This document shows positions 31,077 through 51,851 of a DNA stretch of 64,000 bases, in pieces. Each line of letters starts with the position of its first letter. Position 1 is the stretch's first letter. The notes under the pieces are model-generated. The model saw only the letters and a list, made by a program, of their open reading frames with translations. It ran no database searches and was not told the origin of the DNA. The DNA comes from Chaenocephalus aceratus. Its lineage: Eukaryota > Chordata > Actinopteri > Perciformes > Channichthyidae. The translations under genes and the position numbers were made by a program. The stretch spans positions 5,495,281 through 5,559,280 of the forward strand of contig CM043790.1 of assembly GCA_023974075.1 (NCBI GenBank), given 5' to 3'.

Positions 31077-31440
31077 GTAACAGAACTTAATAAAAGTGAA
31101 GAAAATAAACCCCTTTCTTGTGAAGCGTATAGACTTTATATCTGTCCAGTCACACCAACATCGCTGAGCCCTGAGATCTGATTCCGTAACAAGTCATCCA
31201 AAATATTTCCGACCCATGAGTTTTCGGTAGCTGTTGGTTCATCACACTAAGAGCACACACACATGCAACACATGCTAGTTGGAGGTGTAACACACTCAGG
31301 AAGCACAGTGCGAGCTAAGTTCCCCTGTTCAGATGAACTGCTGTGATCATCGTGCTAACAACGGAGAGTCATGTACCTTTGTGTCTAGCAGGAACAGATG
31401 ATGTAACACAACGTAGTCATCCGGAGTTTCCCTTTTTGAA

Positions 31441-31758
31441 TATGGTGTCAAACTCAAGGCCCGGGGGCCAAATCCGGCCCGCCACTTAATTTCATGTGGC
31501 CCCACAAGAGCTTGCAAAGAATATAATATGTTTATTATACGGTTACATGCCGATTTACAGAAGCACGTTGCCCATAAACTACATGTCCCACAATGCATCT
31601 CAAATTTGACTATCCGATAGGGTAATATAATTATTTTATATATATTAAATATTTATGTATGTATTTTTTATATAGTCTTAAAGTTACAACCGGCCCTTTG
31701 AGTGCAACCATAATGCTGATGTGGCCCGTGGTGAAATTGAGTTTACACCCCTGCTCTA
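31441..31758. mobile_element. hAT-like MITE, copy 1
   Basis: The ends ggtgtcaaactcaaggcccg and gaaattgagtttacacccct are inverted. The copy is homologous, in opposite orientation, to 34684-35072. It is non-coding and G/C-rich near the ends. Confidence 0.75.
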
Positions 31759-32687
31759 TATGGTACATTGTTTATGTAAAACGTGCGACGGACATTGTAC
31801 GTTTTTCAGACAGTTTTTGTCTTCCCGAGATGCAGCGGCTCAGCACTGACTGAGGTGGCCGACACGGGCAAACTCATTATAACGGCCAAGAGCACTTCCA
31901 TTAGGATAAGCACGCTGCCGCTTCCAAAACGATGCAAATCAAAAAAGATCTACTGGCAGCGTTCTGTTTTGATTAAAGGCTCTGCATGTTTTGAGAGCTC
32001 GGTGAAGATGTTTCTTCATTTGCACGTGTTTTTGCACATTTCCTGTTTTTATACGTGCATCGTGAAACTTCAGAGCGGTTCCTCCTCATTGGGCGGTTGC
32101 AGCGCGTTTGCACCTGTCTGTCGGCCACCGTATGGTTCACCTATTATTCACATTTGATCATCGGTTTTGAATATTTGAAAGAAACGACCGTACCACAGTT
32201 TCAGAGAAAAGAGAAAAGCAGGTTTAATTTCATGTCTAGATTTGAACCTTTTACACTCCTTGTCTCTAATACATGCCTCTTACAAAACAACCTACATATA
32301 GTTTCTCAGAAAGCCACTGAGAGGGCCCGGATCCGCTCCCACCCGCATCAGCGGACCGGTGCAGGGCTCGTGGTGCCTTCACTGTAATCAGTGTGAAACT
32401 CACTGAAGCGCGGCAAAACGTTCAAGATGGCCGCGTGCTCCAGTGCTTTTTAGAAAGTGTGCCTTTGTCAGGGAGGAGAAGAGCATCGATGTACTACAAC
32501 ATACAGTCATACATATCATCTGGAATTACACATCCATAACAACAATGATACACGGATCAGGAATCAGCCAGAATTATACGGTATAGCAATAATAATAACA
32601 ATTATTGATATTGTCTAAAAACTACACTTATGTTTTCATCTTTTCTTTCTTCTTCTTCTTCTTCAAAAAAAGAACCATATATTTATA
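31759..32687. other. Intergenic, no gene seen
   Basis: Between the two converging genes I see no exon. The short open frames here lack any family signature. Confidence 0.45.
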
Positions 32688-32693
32688 TTTATT
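32688..32693 (-). terminator. Candidate bcar1 polyadenylation signal
   Basis: AATAAA on the minus strand lies about 335 bp after the bcar1 stop codon. The region is A/T-rich with several near-matches, so the exact site is uncertain. Confidence 0.4.
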
Positions 32694-33027
32694 TATATAC
32701 TGGAAGTCCTTTTTCTTTCTTGGTTTTCTGACTTAACAGTAACTTCAATATTTACAGTGATTATTTTACAACCATTGGCCCAGCCCACTGAAAATACAAA
32801 TGTTCCTTTGAGTAGAATAAAAAGGAGGGATGGGGAGGAATGGTCCCAGTGGAAGGTGAGGTAGGAAGGGAGCAGAGGGTGGATGTGGGGTCTCCACCCC
32901 ACACTGGAGGGGCTCCACAGGTCCTCCTACCCCGAGCTGCAGGGGCGTACCATCCCTTCGTTCCGGGGGGGGGAGTCTCTGCCCGATGTTCCTGGGACTC
33001 TGAGTTTATGTCACTGCCCCCCCCCCC

Positions 33028-41335
<8,308 letters not shown>

Positions 41336-41915
41336 CTGGACACAGAAACAGAGCAGAGGCCGCTGAGACTGAAGAACAGCATCAAGTTATATCGTTCACA
41401 TTCATACTGCAACAATCTGTTTTAAAGATAACTATTATTGATATCACCAGAAATAAAAAGTCAATTAATCGTTTAACAAAATTACAATAAACTCCTTAAA
41501 TTCCTCTAAACTTTCTAAAGTGAGTCTTTCCTCATCTTTTCTTAATCCCATCACATTTTTCACTGAGTTTAAGTAAAGTGGTTAGCAAAGTATATAGGGA
41601 AATATGAATGTAGAAGGGACTATGGTAGCCTGCAAGGGTCACAATGCACCACCTCTCAATTTACTCAACGAAAAGGCTTCTTAACCTTTCACTGGAATGT
41701 GCTGCTGCTTCCTCACACCGAGTGAACGGAGACTGAGGGTTGTCTGGTCTCATTAAAAGCGCGCTGCTCACACACAGGCAATGAAAACAGAGCAGGGGAC
41801 CTGTCCTATTCGTCGTGGGAACCAGGCTGACCTATTGTGTGCCTGTTTGAACTGAGTATTATACGCTGTAAGTGTAGAGTCAACCAGCCAGCCTGGGAAA
41901 CCACAACAGCGTGTG

Positions 41916-42215
<300 letters not shown>

Positions 42216-42609
42216 CATTTCCACAACATTTCCATGTCCTGGTTTATATGACCAACACCACTTGCTGTGTGGCCGCGCCTAAACACCTGCTAATGGAATA
42301 TTGTTTTTTTATTAGCTAGCATGCTATTCAGTGGAAGTCATTTACCATTGCCTGCATTATAAACACTCTTGGTTTACAAGCTTACTAATTTACTAGTTTC
42401 AATTTACTATCAGGAACATTAACATGAAATAACTTGTTTTTTGAGAATTCTGTAAATATCTTAAATGTTTTTACTTGTAGCAAAACGGTAGTGTAGACAA
42501 CATTCAACACATTTAAAATGCTTTAATGCTAACTGCTCCTTTTTACATTTCTATATCAGCACATGATTCATAGCGATGTGTATACAACATATCAAATAAT
42601 AGGTTGAGG

Positions 42610-42930
42610 AAAAGTGTTATTAAGAGCTGCTTTTTATGTTTGTGTTGCCAACATGGTAAGCTAACTGTAGCTAACTGCTTCCTGCTTTAAACTCTGAAGC
42701 GAGTGCAGAGAGAAGATAATGAATGCTTCTAAACTTAGTGGGGATAAGTGGACAACAACAAAACTGTTTAACTAAAAGGAAAAACAAAAACTCTAAATAA
42801 CACATTCTATAGTAGATGGAAAGTGCTATTTAGAGCTGCTCTTTACACTTATCTTCATGTTGAGCTAACTGCAGCTAACTGCTAACTTATTTCGTCTCTG
42901 AAGCGGATGCAGAGAGAAGAGACCGGTACA
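42610..42930 (+). repeat. Diverged tandem duplication, about 200-bp unit
   Basis: The segments gctaactg.agctaactgct and gcagagagaaga occur twice about 200 bp apart, each preceded by aagtgctatt.agagctgct. Confidence 0.65.
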
Positions 42931-43042
42931 GCTTTCAATCTGGTTGAGGATAACGAGACCAGAAAAACCTTTTGTAACTGAAAGTTAAATATATATCTTG
43001 TCAAAAAAATAATATGACAAAAGAAAAATCTTATGGATGATC

Positions 43043-43974
43043 TGGGGCCTCATTTATAACGCCGTGCGTAGGATTCACGTGGGAAGGTTGCTTACGTAGT
43101 AGAAATCCAAAAAATAGGTACAGAAATGTTCAGACATTTTCCGATTCACCAAACATTGCGTACCGGCGAGGAAAGTGCGTACAGCACTTCCTACGCCGGT
43201 TTCCCTTTATAAATCACAATCGACTCGAAATGCAGTGCAGCTTTTGCGGGCTTCACGTAACGCCCATATTTGCCTATAAATAGTCAAAGAAACGCCCATT
43301 CATTCATTTCGACTGACTTTATGAAGAAGATCGCAGGAAAATGACGACAAAACTGCTAAAAAATACATCTCATACCATGTCAGATTTTGGTGTCAGATTA
43401 CGAGCGACTTCTCAAGTCTTGACAAACGGCATAACACACGAATAAACATGATAGTATATAAAACCATGCTCGTATCTACAACCTATAGAAATGCAAAACG
43501 GCGTCAGTTTAGACGTAATTCTGTCCTCCTGCTTACCGCATCATTTATGAGAAAACATTTCATAACATTAACACAACATATTCGAGGTGGTTTTAAATAA
43601 TATCCGTATTTATTTATTTCTCCAAGTTATGTTTTTGTGTGCACTGAGGAGTCTCAAACAGGCGTTTGTTTAATCATTTTAAGATTGGCTTTAATCAATG
43701 TGTGAAAATGAATTCTTCATATATGATAAATGAGAGGTAACATTTTGTTTATGGTATTATTTCCACACATTTCTCTCATTCTTCCCTCTGCCAACGCGGT
43801 GTCGCAGTTTCTCGTCTCTCCCGTTGTTGTGCTTAGTGCGTACGCATGGGTTAGAGTTTGCGTGGAGGACCGCACATTTTCCCGTCAAGTTAGTATTTTA
43901 TAAATCGCAAACATTGCGTAGAAACTGGCGTACGCCATTTTTTGAGCGTATATCCCTTTATAAATGAGGCCCCA
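43043..43974. mobile_element. MITE with ggggcctcatttataa ends
   Basis: A 930-bp segment starts tggggcctcatttataacgc and ends tataaatgaggcccca. Internal copies of gcgtacgc/ctacgcc and tttataaatc occur near both ends. There is no transposase. The superfamily cannot be fixed because the target duplication is unclear. Confidence 0.75.
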
Positions 43975-45087
43975 GGTCTAGAGCTAATATGAAGCCACGC
44001 TTAAAAAAACACTCAACCCCCCCAAAAAGTACATTTTATCAAATGAGCTGTACAAATTATTCTATAATAAAGTGTGTATCTTTAGATTGAATGATTATGT
44101 TGTGTTAATTTCTGAACAGACTTATTGTGTCGTATCAGTGTGTAGAATCATTGTTTAATCACCAGCCTCCAGCTTTGATGAATGGAAGCTCTCTAATAAT
44201 ATTTGCTCGGCTCCCCAGCTGTCAGATGGACGCTTTGTGTGAGACAGGCAGAGACAAATGATATAACCATCCATTTGACAACCTGCCGGCACTAATCTGC
44301 CTTCATCTCACCCGCTTTTTTATTCTCTCTTCCACACCAAGGGATTTAGGTCAATGTTTATTTCTTAGGGTAATCGTTTCATCACCATGCAATAAGAACA
44401 TATCTGATAAATGTTAATTATCAGTCTGCGTTACACTCCTGTAAACACACTTTACCTCATTGTCACAAAGCTTTCAACAGTATTGACGACATTTGGCTAA
44501 GTGCCAGATGTGTCCTCTGCACTGACACACACACACACAGATTGATGACCCAAGCTATTGATAACCTGTCTGTGTGCACCCTAGAGGATGGACACACATG
44601 CATACACTAACACTAAGTGATCGGTGTATCTCTGTGTGTCTGTGGTTGTGTGTGTGTGTGTGTGTGTAAGGTTTAGTAATAGTACGACCAGCTGAGACGT
44701 TTAATCCCTTTAGGAGATCAGAGCTATGGATCAATGGTCACCACCAGAGTTAACCTGTCTGTGTCATGACTGTTAGCTAATGACATCATTTCATATTAGC
44801 ATAACTTCCTACTGTATGTGCAATGTGCTTTTTTATGAAATAGTTTATTTGTTAAACTCAATTAAAGATATCATCTCCATCTTCAATAAACAGAGAAATA
44901 AGGTATTTTCCTCAACCTTTCACAGAACTGCTTATACTGCAGCTTTCATGCACATATGTAAGAACTGACTTAAACTGATGTAAAGTATGATTTTGAGAGA
45001 AGGTTACAGCATTTCAGACAGTCCACTGATTGCCTGACAACACCAACATTCAAGATTTAAGACAACAAGTCAGTGTGCTTGGGGAGT
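43975..45087. other. No gene seen
   Basis: Non-coding A/T-rich sequence with short CA/GT runs at 44520 and 44645. No exon is recognised. Confidence 0.45.
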
Positions 45088-46800
45088 ATATTATTAGTAT
45101 ATAAGTGCTCTGTTAGTAATTATATCGCTTGAAGTGGAGTCGAAAGAGATGAGTTTTCAGTCTGCGCTGGAAGGTGTGTAAGCTATCTGCTGTCCTGATT
45201 TCAATGGGGAGCTCATTCCACCATTTGGAGCCAGGATAGCAAACCGACGTGTTTTTGCTGATGGGAACTTGGGTCCCCCTCGCAGCGAGGGTGCAGCGAG
45301 CTGTTTAGCTGATGCAGAGCGGAGTGCACGTGCTGGGTGTACGGTTTAACCATGTCCTGGATGTAGGAAGGGCCAGATCCATTCGCAGCATGGTACGCAA
45401 GTACCATTGTCTTGAAGTGGATTCTAGCAGTTACTGGAAGCCAGTGAAGGGAGCGGAGGAGCGGCGTGGTGTGGGAGCATGTTGGAAGGTTGAAGACCAG
45501 ACGAGCTGCTGCATTCTGGATGAGCTGCAGAGGTCGGATGGCACATGCAGGTAGACCAGCCAGGAGGGAGTTGCAGTAGTCTAGGCGTGAGATGACGAGA
45601 GCCTGGACCAGAACCTGCGTCGCTTTCTGGGTCAGGAGGGGACGTATCCTCCTGATGTTGTAAAGCGTGTATCTGCAGCAACGGGTTGTAGCAGCGATGT
45701 TTGCAGTGAAGGACAGTTTGTTATCTAGGATCCCCACCCAGATTCCTTGCAGTCTGAGTCGGGGAAATAACAGAGGTGCCGATGTTGATTGTTAGGTCAA
45801 GAGTGGGACAATCTTTTCCCGGAAGGAAAAGCAGTTCAGTCTTGTCAAGGTTGAGCTTGAGGTGGTGAGCAGACATCCACTGAGAGATGTCAGCTAGACA
45901 AGCAGAGATGCGTGCGACGACCTGGGTCTCTGAGCGGGGAAAGGTCAGAATTAGTTGGGTGTCGTCAGCGTAGCAGTGGTATGAAAAACCATGCGGGCTA
46001 ATGACTGATCCGAGCGAGTTTGTGTACAAGGAGAAGAGGAGGGGACCAAGAACAGAGCCCTGAGGGACCCCTGTAGTTAATTGACAAGGGTCGGACTCCG
46101 ACCCTCTCCAAGTTACCCTGTAGGTGCGGTCTTTGAGGTATGAGGTGAGGAGGGAAAGTGCAGAGCCTGAAACTCCAAGTTCTTGGAGAGTGCGAAGGAG
46201 GATCTGATGGTTCACCGTGTCGAATTCAGCAGACAAGTCCAAAAGGATGATGACAGAGGAGAGGAGGCTGCTTTAGCAGTGTGCAGTTCCTCAGTGACAG
46301 CAAGGAGGGCAGTTTCTGCCTTGAAACCAGACTGGTGCGGATCCAGAAGGTTGTTCTGATGGAGATAACAGGAGAGTTGTTTAAAGACAGCGCGTTCAAG
46401 TGTTATAGACAGGAACGGGAGGAGAGAGACAGGCCTGTAGTTTATAACATCAGACGGGTTGAGAGTGGGTTTCTTTAGGAGAGGGTTTACTCTTGCCTCC
46501 TTGAGACTGTTTGGAAAGTGACCAGAAGTTAGAGAAGTGTTGATGAAATGGGAGAGAAACGGTAGAATATCAGGAGCGATAGTCTGAAGGAGGTTTGAGG
46601 GGATAGGGTCCAGAGGACAGGTGGTAGGGCGGGCAGAGGTAATGAGGGTAAGAACCTCACGTGGAGAGAGAGGGGAGAAGGAGGTTAGTGTGTGGGTGAA
46701 GGGAGGGTCTGGTGACCCAGCGGTGAGTAAAGGTGAGTCAGAAAAAAGAAGAGCGAATATCATCAACCTTTTTTTCAAAGTGGTTAACAAAGTCGCTTGT
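45088..46800 (-). mobile_element. L2/CR1-clade LINE with reverse transcriptase, 5' truncated
   Basis: On the minus strand, three overlapping frames carry DPIPSNLLQTI, NYRPVSLLPFLS, GFKAETALLAV, GVPQGSVLGPLLFSLYTN, the catalytic YADDTQLIL and the C-terminal LIQNAAARLVFNLP and LHWLPVTARIHFKTMVLAYH. These are the RT fingers, palm and C-terminal parts of fish L2-type elements. The endonuclease region is absent. Frameshifts at about 46230 and 45730 break the frame. The short 3' tail seen in the copies at 1186 and 7670 is missing. Confidence 0.88.
45213..46790 (-). pseudogene. LINE reverse transcriptase pseudogene
   Basis: The three frame segments are 46790-46212, 46242-45721 and 45737-45213. YADD is intact, but two frameshifts prevent a complete protein. 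The overlap of the frame ends points to small indels rather than large deletions. Confidence 0.85.
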
Positions 46801-48489
46801 ACTTGAACAGTATCATGCTGATCCTTGCCATGCTCTCAGCCTTTGTTAGGATATTACCTCTCAGAGTCTTCCAGTGCACCTACATGTACTATGAGCATTG
46901 GTTCTGACTGAGAGCCAGCTGTATCCTGTCCCTGAACATCCTCTTCTTCCCCACAGAACTCTGGTCTGGGCACAGCTGCATACTTTCAAATGTTCTGACC
47001 TACATATCAAAGAAGATTCTCTGTGTTATGTTCTTGGAATAAATCAGTGGCCTCATAAAAGCTGAAGCTTCTCTGACCTACCAACAGTCAAATGCCTTAC
47101 AGTCACACATTTATTATGAGGATCCAGTGAAGGAAAATTCCTCTACAAGCAAATATGCTCACACACGATGACAGAGGGCCATGTGTGGCACAAGCTGGGA
47201 TGTTCACTCTTTTGTTCCATTTATATGATTACGTCAAGCTGAAGTCTTTGTTCAACAGATGACCTTTGCTCCGAGCTACATCCCTCCTTCTTCCCAGCAG
47301 CACCCTCCACCCTCTCCTGGCTTCCTCTCCTTCTCTCTCTTTCTCTATCTCTGCTTCATGCCCATGAGAAATCAGGGCGTGGGCTTCAGGCTGCAAACAA
47401 GCACGGTGAAATGTCCTCCATGCTATCTGCTGGTAAAAAACAGCACATTCTCTAAGGAAGCCCAGTCCTCCAGCTTCAAAATGACCACCAACCACATGGA
47501 GAGAAATATACTTTCTATATATGTAGCTGCAGCTGAGAAAAAATCTGTACAGCACAGATGTGAAGTTAAAAGAGAAATGTGGTAAAAATAGAGCGAGGCC
47601 TCATTACAGGAGAGGGTTGGGTGGTTAGACTGAGGACATGTTACTTGAATACTCAATTCTGATTGGTAGATTAGAGGATTTAGGGACCTGCTCTTTTTTT
47701 GATAGTGTAATACTGCTAAATCAAATCAAGTTTTATTTATATAGCACATTTTTAAACGATTTTTGGTCGAGCCAAAGTGCTGTACATATAATACAAATAC
47801 CCTACAGTAAAGACGCTTTACAGCAAATACAACAGCACAGTTTGTGCAGAATATCAGTATGAGAAAACGACACCCTCTGTCCTTAGACCCTCACATCGTA
47901 CAAGGAAAGTGCTATTACACTATCTCTCTGATTAAGGGACCATGTGCAATCATATCAATCTGCAGAAAGAAGTCCCGTCATTCAAACTTCAGCTGTGACC
48001 CAGACATTAGTATTCCTCCATCCCAAAACAACATGGAATACTTTTTAACTCTTATTTCTATATTTGTAAAGCGCACACAACTTTGGATTTAAATTATTAA
48101 TTAATTTAGTAAGTAGATGTGTCATAAGCAGGATAATATCGCTGCATATATCCCTTACACTGTAATACTTACACACTTATAGTAAATCCTCATCGGGAAA
48201 TATTTTCTGTTTATTTAGAAAAATAGGTCTTCTATTTTATAATGTTCTTCAACTTTTTACACAGGAACAAATATTTATACATATATAAAAAAGAGAGCAG
48301 AATAAATAAAGAAACATATTCTATGTATGAGTTGCTCTATATATCTCGTTTTAAATCAATTCATAATTCTTCAATAGATATTTCATTGCGTTGCATACAT
48401 AACGTATACAAATGTATACATAGCAGCTGCCTGTATGTACACATATCTACAGTATGTGCATGGGGAACATACATGAATGTATTAGCATA
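46801..48489. other. No gene seen; retroelement tail at 47715-47800
   Basis: The segment aagttttatttatatagcac (47726) and ccaaagtgctgtacata are a widespread fish retroelement 3' tail. A short stretch at 47872-47907 (cgacaccctctgtccttaga) matches the Kolobok-like copies at 21715 and 50518. Confidence 0.5.
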
Positions 48490-49085
48490 TACAGTGGGGC
48501 AAAAAAGTATTTAGTCAGCCACCAATTGTGCAAGTTCTCCCACTTAAGAAGATGAGAGAGGCCTGTAATTGTCATCCTAGGTATACCTCAACTATGAGAG
48601 ATAAAATGAGAAAAAAATCCAGAAAATCACATTGTCTGATTTTTAAAGAATTTATTTGCAAATTATGGTGGAAAATAAGTTATTTGGTCAATAACAAAAG
48701 TTAATCTCAATACTTTGTTATATACCCTTTGTTGGCAACGACAGAGGTCAAACGTTTTCTGTAAGTCTTCACAAGGTTTTCACACACTGTTGCTGGTATT
48801 TGGCCCATTCCTCCATGCAGATCTCCTCTAGAGCAGTGCTGTTTTGGGGCTGTCCCTGGGCAACACAGACTTTCAACTCCCTCCAAAGATTTAAAATGGG
48901 GTTGAGATCTGGAGACTGGCTAGGCCACTCCAGGACCTTGAAATGCTTCTTACGAAGCCACTCCTTCGTTGCCCGGGCGGTGTGTTTGGGATCATTGTCA
49001 TGCTGAAAGACCCAGCCACGTTTAATCTTCAATGCCCTTGCTGATGGAAGGAGGTTGTCACTCAAAATCTCACGATACATGGCCC
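48490..49085 (-). mobile_element. Tc1-like transposon, truncated, inactive
   Basis: The terminal repeat begins tacagtggggcaaaaaagta at 48490. The minus strand encodes the C-terminal half of a Tc1 transposase ([31 protein letters not shown]). The expected catalytic Glu after DLNPI is Leu. The 5' half of the gene and the other terminus are missing. Confidence 0.9.
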
Positions 49086-49095
49086 CAAAAATCAA
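48769..49095 (-). pseudogene. Tc1 transposase C-terminal remnant
   Basis: About 100 codons remain, with the second catalytic Asp in HDNDPKHTA present. The third catalytic residue of the DD34E triad is lost (ILNLW in place of IENLW). The frame ends at the truncation at 49085. Confidence 0.88.
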
Positions 49096-49152
49096 AAAAG
49101 ATGCGTGTGAAAAGGATTACACAAACGCATCACAAACTTTTTTGATTTTTGG
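49085..49152. repeat. Hairpin at the Tc1 breakpoint
   Basis: A perfect 16-bp inverted repeat (ccaaaaatcaaaaaag / cttttttgatttttgg) has a 36-bp loop. It starts exactly where Tc1 similarity stops. Confidence 0.85.
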
Positions 49153-50181
49153 TCTGGTAAGCTTAACTTTTAGGGATCCCCCAGATAAACCCCCCTGGGC
49201 AGTGGAGTCTCCCCTGTCTTGTCACATAGATTATACTATCTGTGTCGTAGTAGAAAACTCTGTGCTGTAATTTCTCCAATTCATTGTACAGTTTCAGCCA
49301 GTTTGTGATTTTGACGCTATTTCAGTGAAACAAGGCTGTTTTGAACATTTGACAGATTTATAATTAATTCTCTCAAAAAGTTACCGAAAGATACACTTTT
49401 CTTTTTAAAACGCTGACCACTACCATGAAAGTACTCTGTTTTATTAGATTTCGTAAAGCATCTGACTCTTAATGACAGTTTGTGATTTTGAGGCTATTTC
49501 AGTGAAACAAGGCTGTTTTGAACATTTGACAGATTTATGCTTAATTCTCTCAAAAAAGATACTGAAAGACACACTTTTGTATTTAAAAAGCTGAAAAGTA
49601 GATAATGAAGTACTTTGTGTCCGTAGATTTCGTTAAGATTCTGACTCTTAATGGCAGTTTGTGATTTTGAGGCTATTTCAGAGAAACAAGGCTGTTTTGA
49701 ACATTTGACAGATTTATATTTAATTCTCTCAGAAAGTTACTGAAAGATACACTTTTGTGTTTAAAAGCTGACCACTACCATGAAGTACTTTGTTTTAGTA
49801 GATTTAATTAGGATTCTGACTCTTAATGGCAGTTTGTGATTTTGAGGCTATTTCAGTGAAACAAGGCTGTTTTGAACATTTGACAGATTTATGCTTAAAT
49901 TCTCTGAGAAAGTTACTGAAAGATACACTTTTGTGTATAAAAAGCTGAAAAGTAGATAATGAAGTACTTTGTATTAGTAGATTTCATCAAGCATCTGACT
50001 CTTAATGGCAGTTTGTGATTTTGAGGCTATTTCAGTGAAACAAGGCTGTTTTGAACATTTGACAGATGTATGCTTAATTCTCTCAAAAAGTTACTGAAAG
50101 ATACACTTTTCTTTTTAAAAGCTGACCACTACCATGAAAGTACTCTGTTTTATTAGATTTCGTAAAGCATCTGACTCTTAA

Positions 50182-51616
50182 AGGAATGGTCCACTCATTA
50201 GATAATTATTCAAAACTTCAGTATTTAGTGAAACGTTATGTTTAAACCATACCCTGAAGAAATCAGCGATATTCCCCGGTAAATAATGATTTTATAGCTC
50301 TTTTTTATCAAGACCTGTATATTCCGTCTGGCCGCCGCCATGTTTGCCATTTTCAGTAGTCACGTGATGGTCGTGACGTCATCCATGCGTTCACTTTGTC
50401 AACACACGGAAACATGGTGGGGTATTTCAGTTCGGACTCGTCAGCAGAGGAACAAGTTTTGACCAATGTGAAGAGATTGGATGGGGGAATTCATCCATAC
50501 ATATCAGTATGACAATACGACACCCTCTGTCCTAAGACCCTCACATCGTACAAGGAAAAAACTTCCGAAGAAAAACCCACAGTTTAAAGGGAACATGGGA
50601 GAAACCTCAGGGAGAGCAACAGAGGAGGGATCCCTCTCCCAGGACGGACAGACGTGCAATAGATGCCGTGTGTAAATTGAAAAGATAATACATTTGCAAC
50701 ATAGGTAGTCCAAATGTTTGGAAATGCATGTGTGTATAATGGGAAGATGATATAAGATACTATATGTATGCATGTAGTACCACCCTTGCTAGCGATTCCC
50801 TCTCTAGTTTAGCATACTCAGCTTCGTTGTCCCTGGCCATAGAATCACGATTTTATGGGGCCGGAAAAAACTGGGGGGAAATACACACTAGCCAGTACTA
50901 CGCTATATGGAAAGGCCACCAAAAACTGTCCTGGCCTGGACGCTAAAGGACGTTAAAACGGGGCTAGCCGCTGCAATGGAAATGCGCTATAACATACCTT
51001 ATTCCTCCGAGCACTACTTCTGCTCCCCCGTCGCTTCACACTTGCAGAGGGCGATTTCTCTACTGGCCGAACTGGTGTCCTGGTCGGTGATGACACCAGA
51101 AAGACCGATGGTACTGCATCTCCATTGAGTAATGGTTGTTCTTTAAATCCCATGTTATGTTTGATCATACTCAGAGTAGTCGTCCGGAAATGTGAAATGT
51201 TCGCTGCATACATGAGCCTGTAAATCTCTCGGTTCGGGCCGGCCACATTTCGCTAGCCACTGCCTCCGAATGTACTTCTTACGCTTACCTTTTGGCAACA
51301 GATGGAACCGAGCATTCCGTGGATTGTTCCTATCCGAATTATGGCAATATTTCGCGATACAGTGAGGCATATTTGAATAGAGAAACTACAGTAAATAACA
51401 TGGAGATCAACGTGTCTTCGAAACCAAACGCATGGATTACGTCACGTCCGGGAAATGGCGGCGCCCACAGTGTTGATGTTATTTCGGTATATAATCAGTT
51501 TAAAATCACTGATAATGTCATCGGATTAAAAAAAAAAAAAGAGAGACTGGCAGAGACTGGTCTGTTTTATCGGATGATAATTTTTAAAAAATGAGTGTCA
51601 TGAGCATACCATTCCT
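50182..51616. mobile_element. Kolobok-like DNA transposon, copy B, both ends present
   Basis: A 1435-bp insert is flanked by TTAA on both sides (50178-50181, 51617-51620). Its ends begin aggaatggtccactcat and, on the other strand, aggaatggtatgctcat. TTAA targets plus a THAP-domain protein point to Kolobok; piggyBac shares the TTAA but not THAP. The uninterrupted satellite units show the empty site ctcttaatggca. Confidence 0.8.
50953..51370 (-). pseudogene. THAP-domain protein of the Kolobok-like element, frameshifted
   Basis: The frame starts MPHCIAKYCHNS, then FHLLPKGKRKKYIRRQWL and VCSEHF, giving the C-x4-C..C-x2-H zinc ligands of a THAP DNA-binding domain. After a shift in frame near 51160-51190 it continues GFKEQPLLNGDAVPSVF, the closing THAP box. 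No transposase catalytic core follows, so this is an internally deleted copy. Confidence 0.7.
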
Positions 51617-51851
51617 TTAATGGCAGTGTGTGATTTTGAGGCTATTTCAGTGAAACAATGCTGTTTTGAACATTTGACAGATTTATGCTTAATTAATTAA
51701 GATTAATGCTACTCTGTTTGAGTAGATTTCAGCACACAGGGTCTCTACTGTGAACAGAAAAAAACAAAACATGTTTAAGCATCTAATAATATACTATCCA
51801 CATAATATACTAGTTTAACCCCTACCAAAAAAAAAACCATTTAATAATGAC

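Larger units (their letters stand above)
49270..51740 (+). repeat. 177-bp satellite, six units, split by a Kolobok-like element
   Basis: The motif gtttgtgattttga(g/c)gctat occurs at 49301, 49478, 49657, 49832, 50011 and, after the insertion, 51626 (gtgtgtgatttt). Each unit also has aaggctgttttgaacatttg and a gaaagatacacttttg block. Spacing is 175-179 bp. Confidence 0.92.

Noticed and set aside
45213..46790. Host gene with reverse-transcriptase homology
   Set aside because: The YADD and LHWLPV motifs, the frameshifts and the matching 3' ends elsewhere in the window show a LINE copy.
49270..51740. Regular repeats that could suggest a CRISPR array
   Set aside because: The 177-bp units are contiguous satellite repeats with no short repeat/spacer alternation, and the window is vertebrate.
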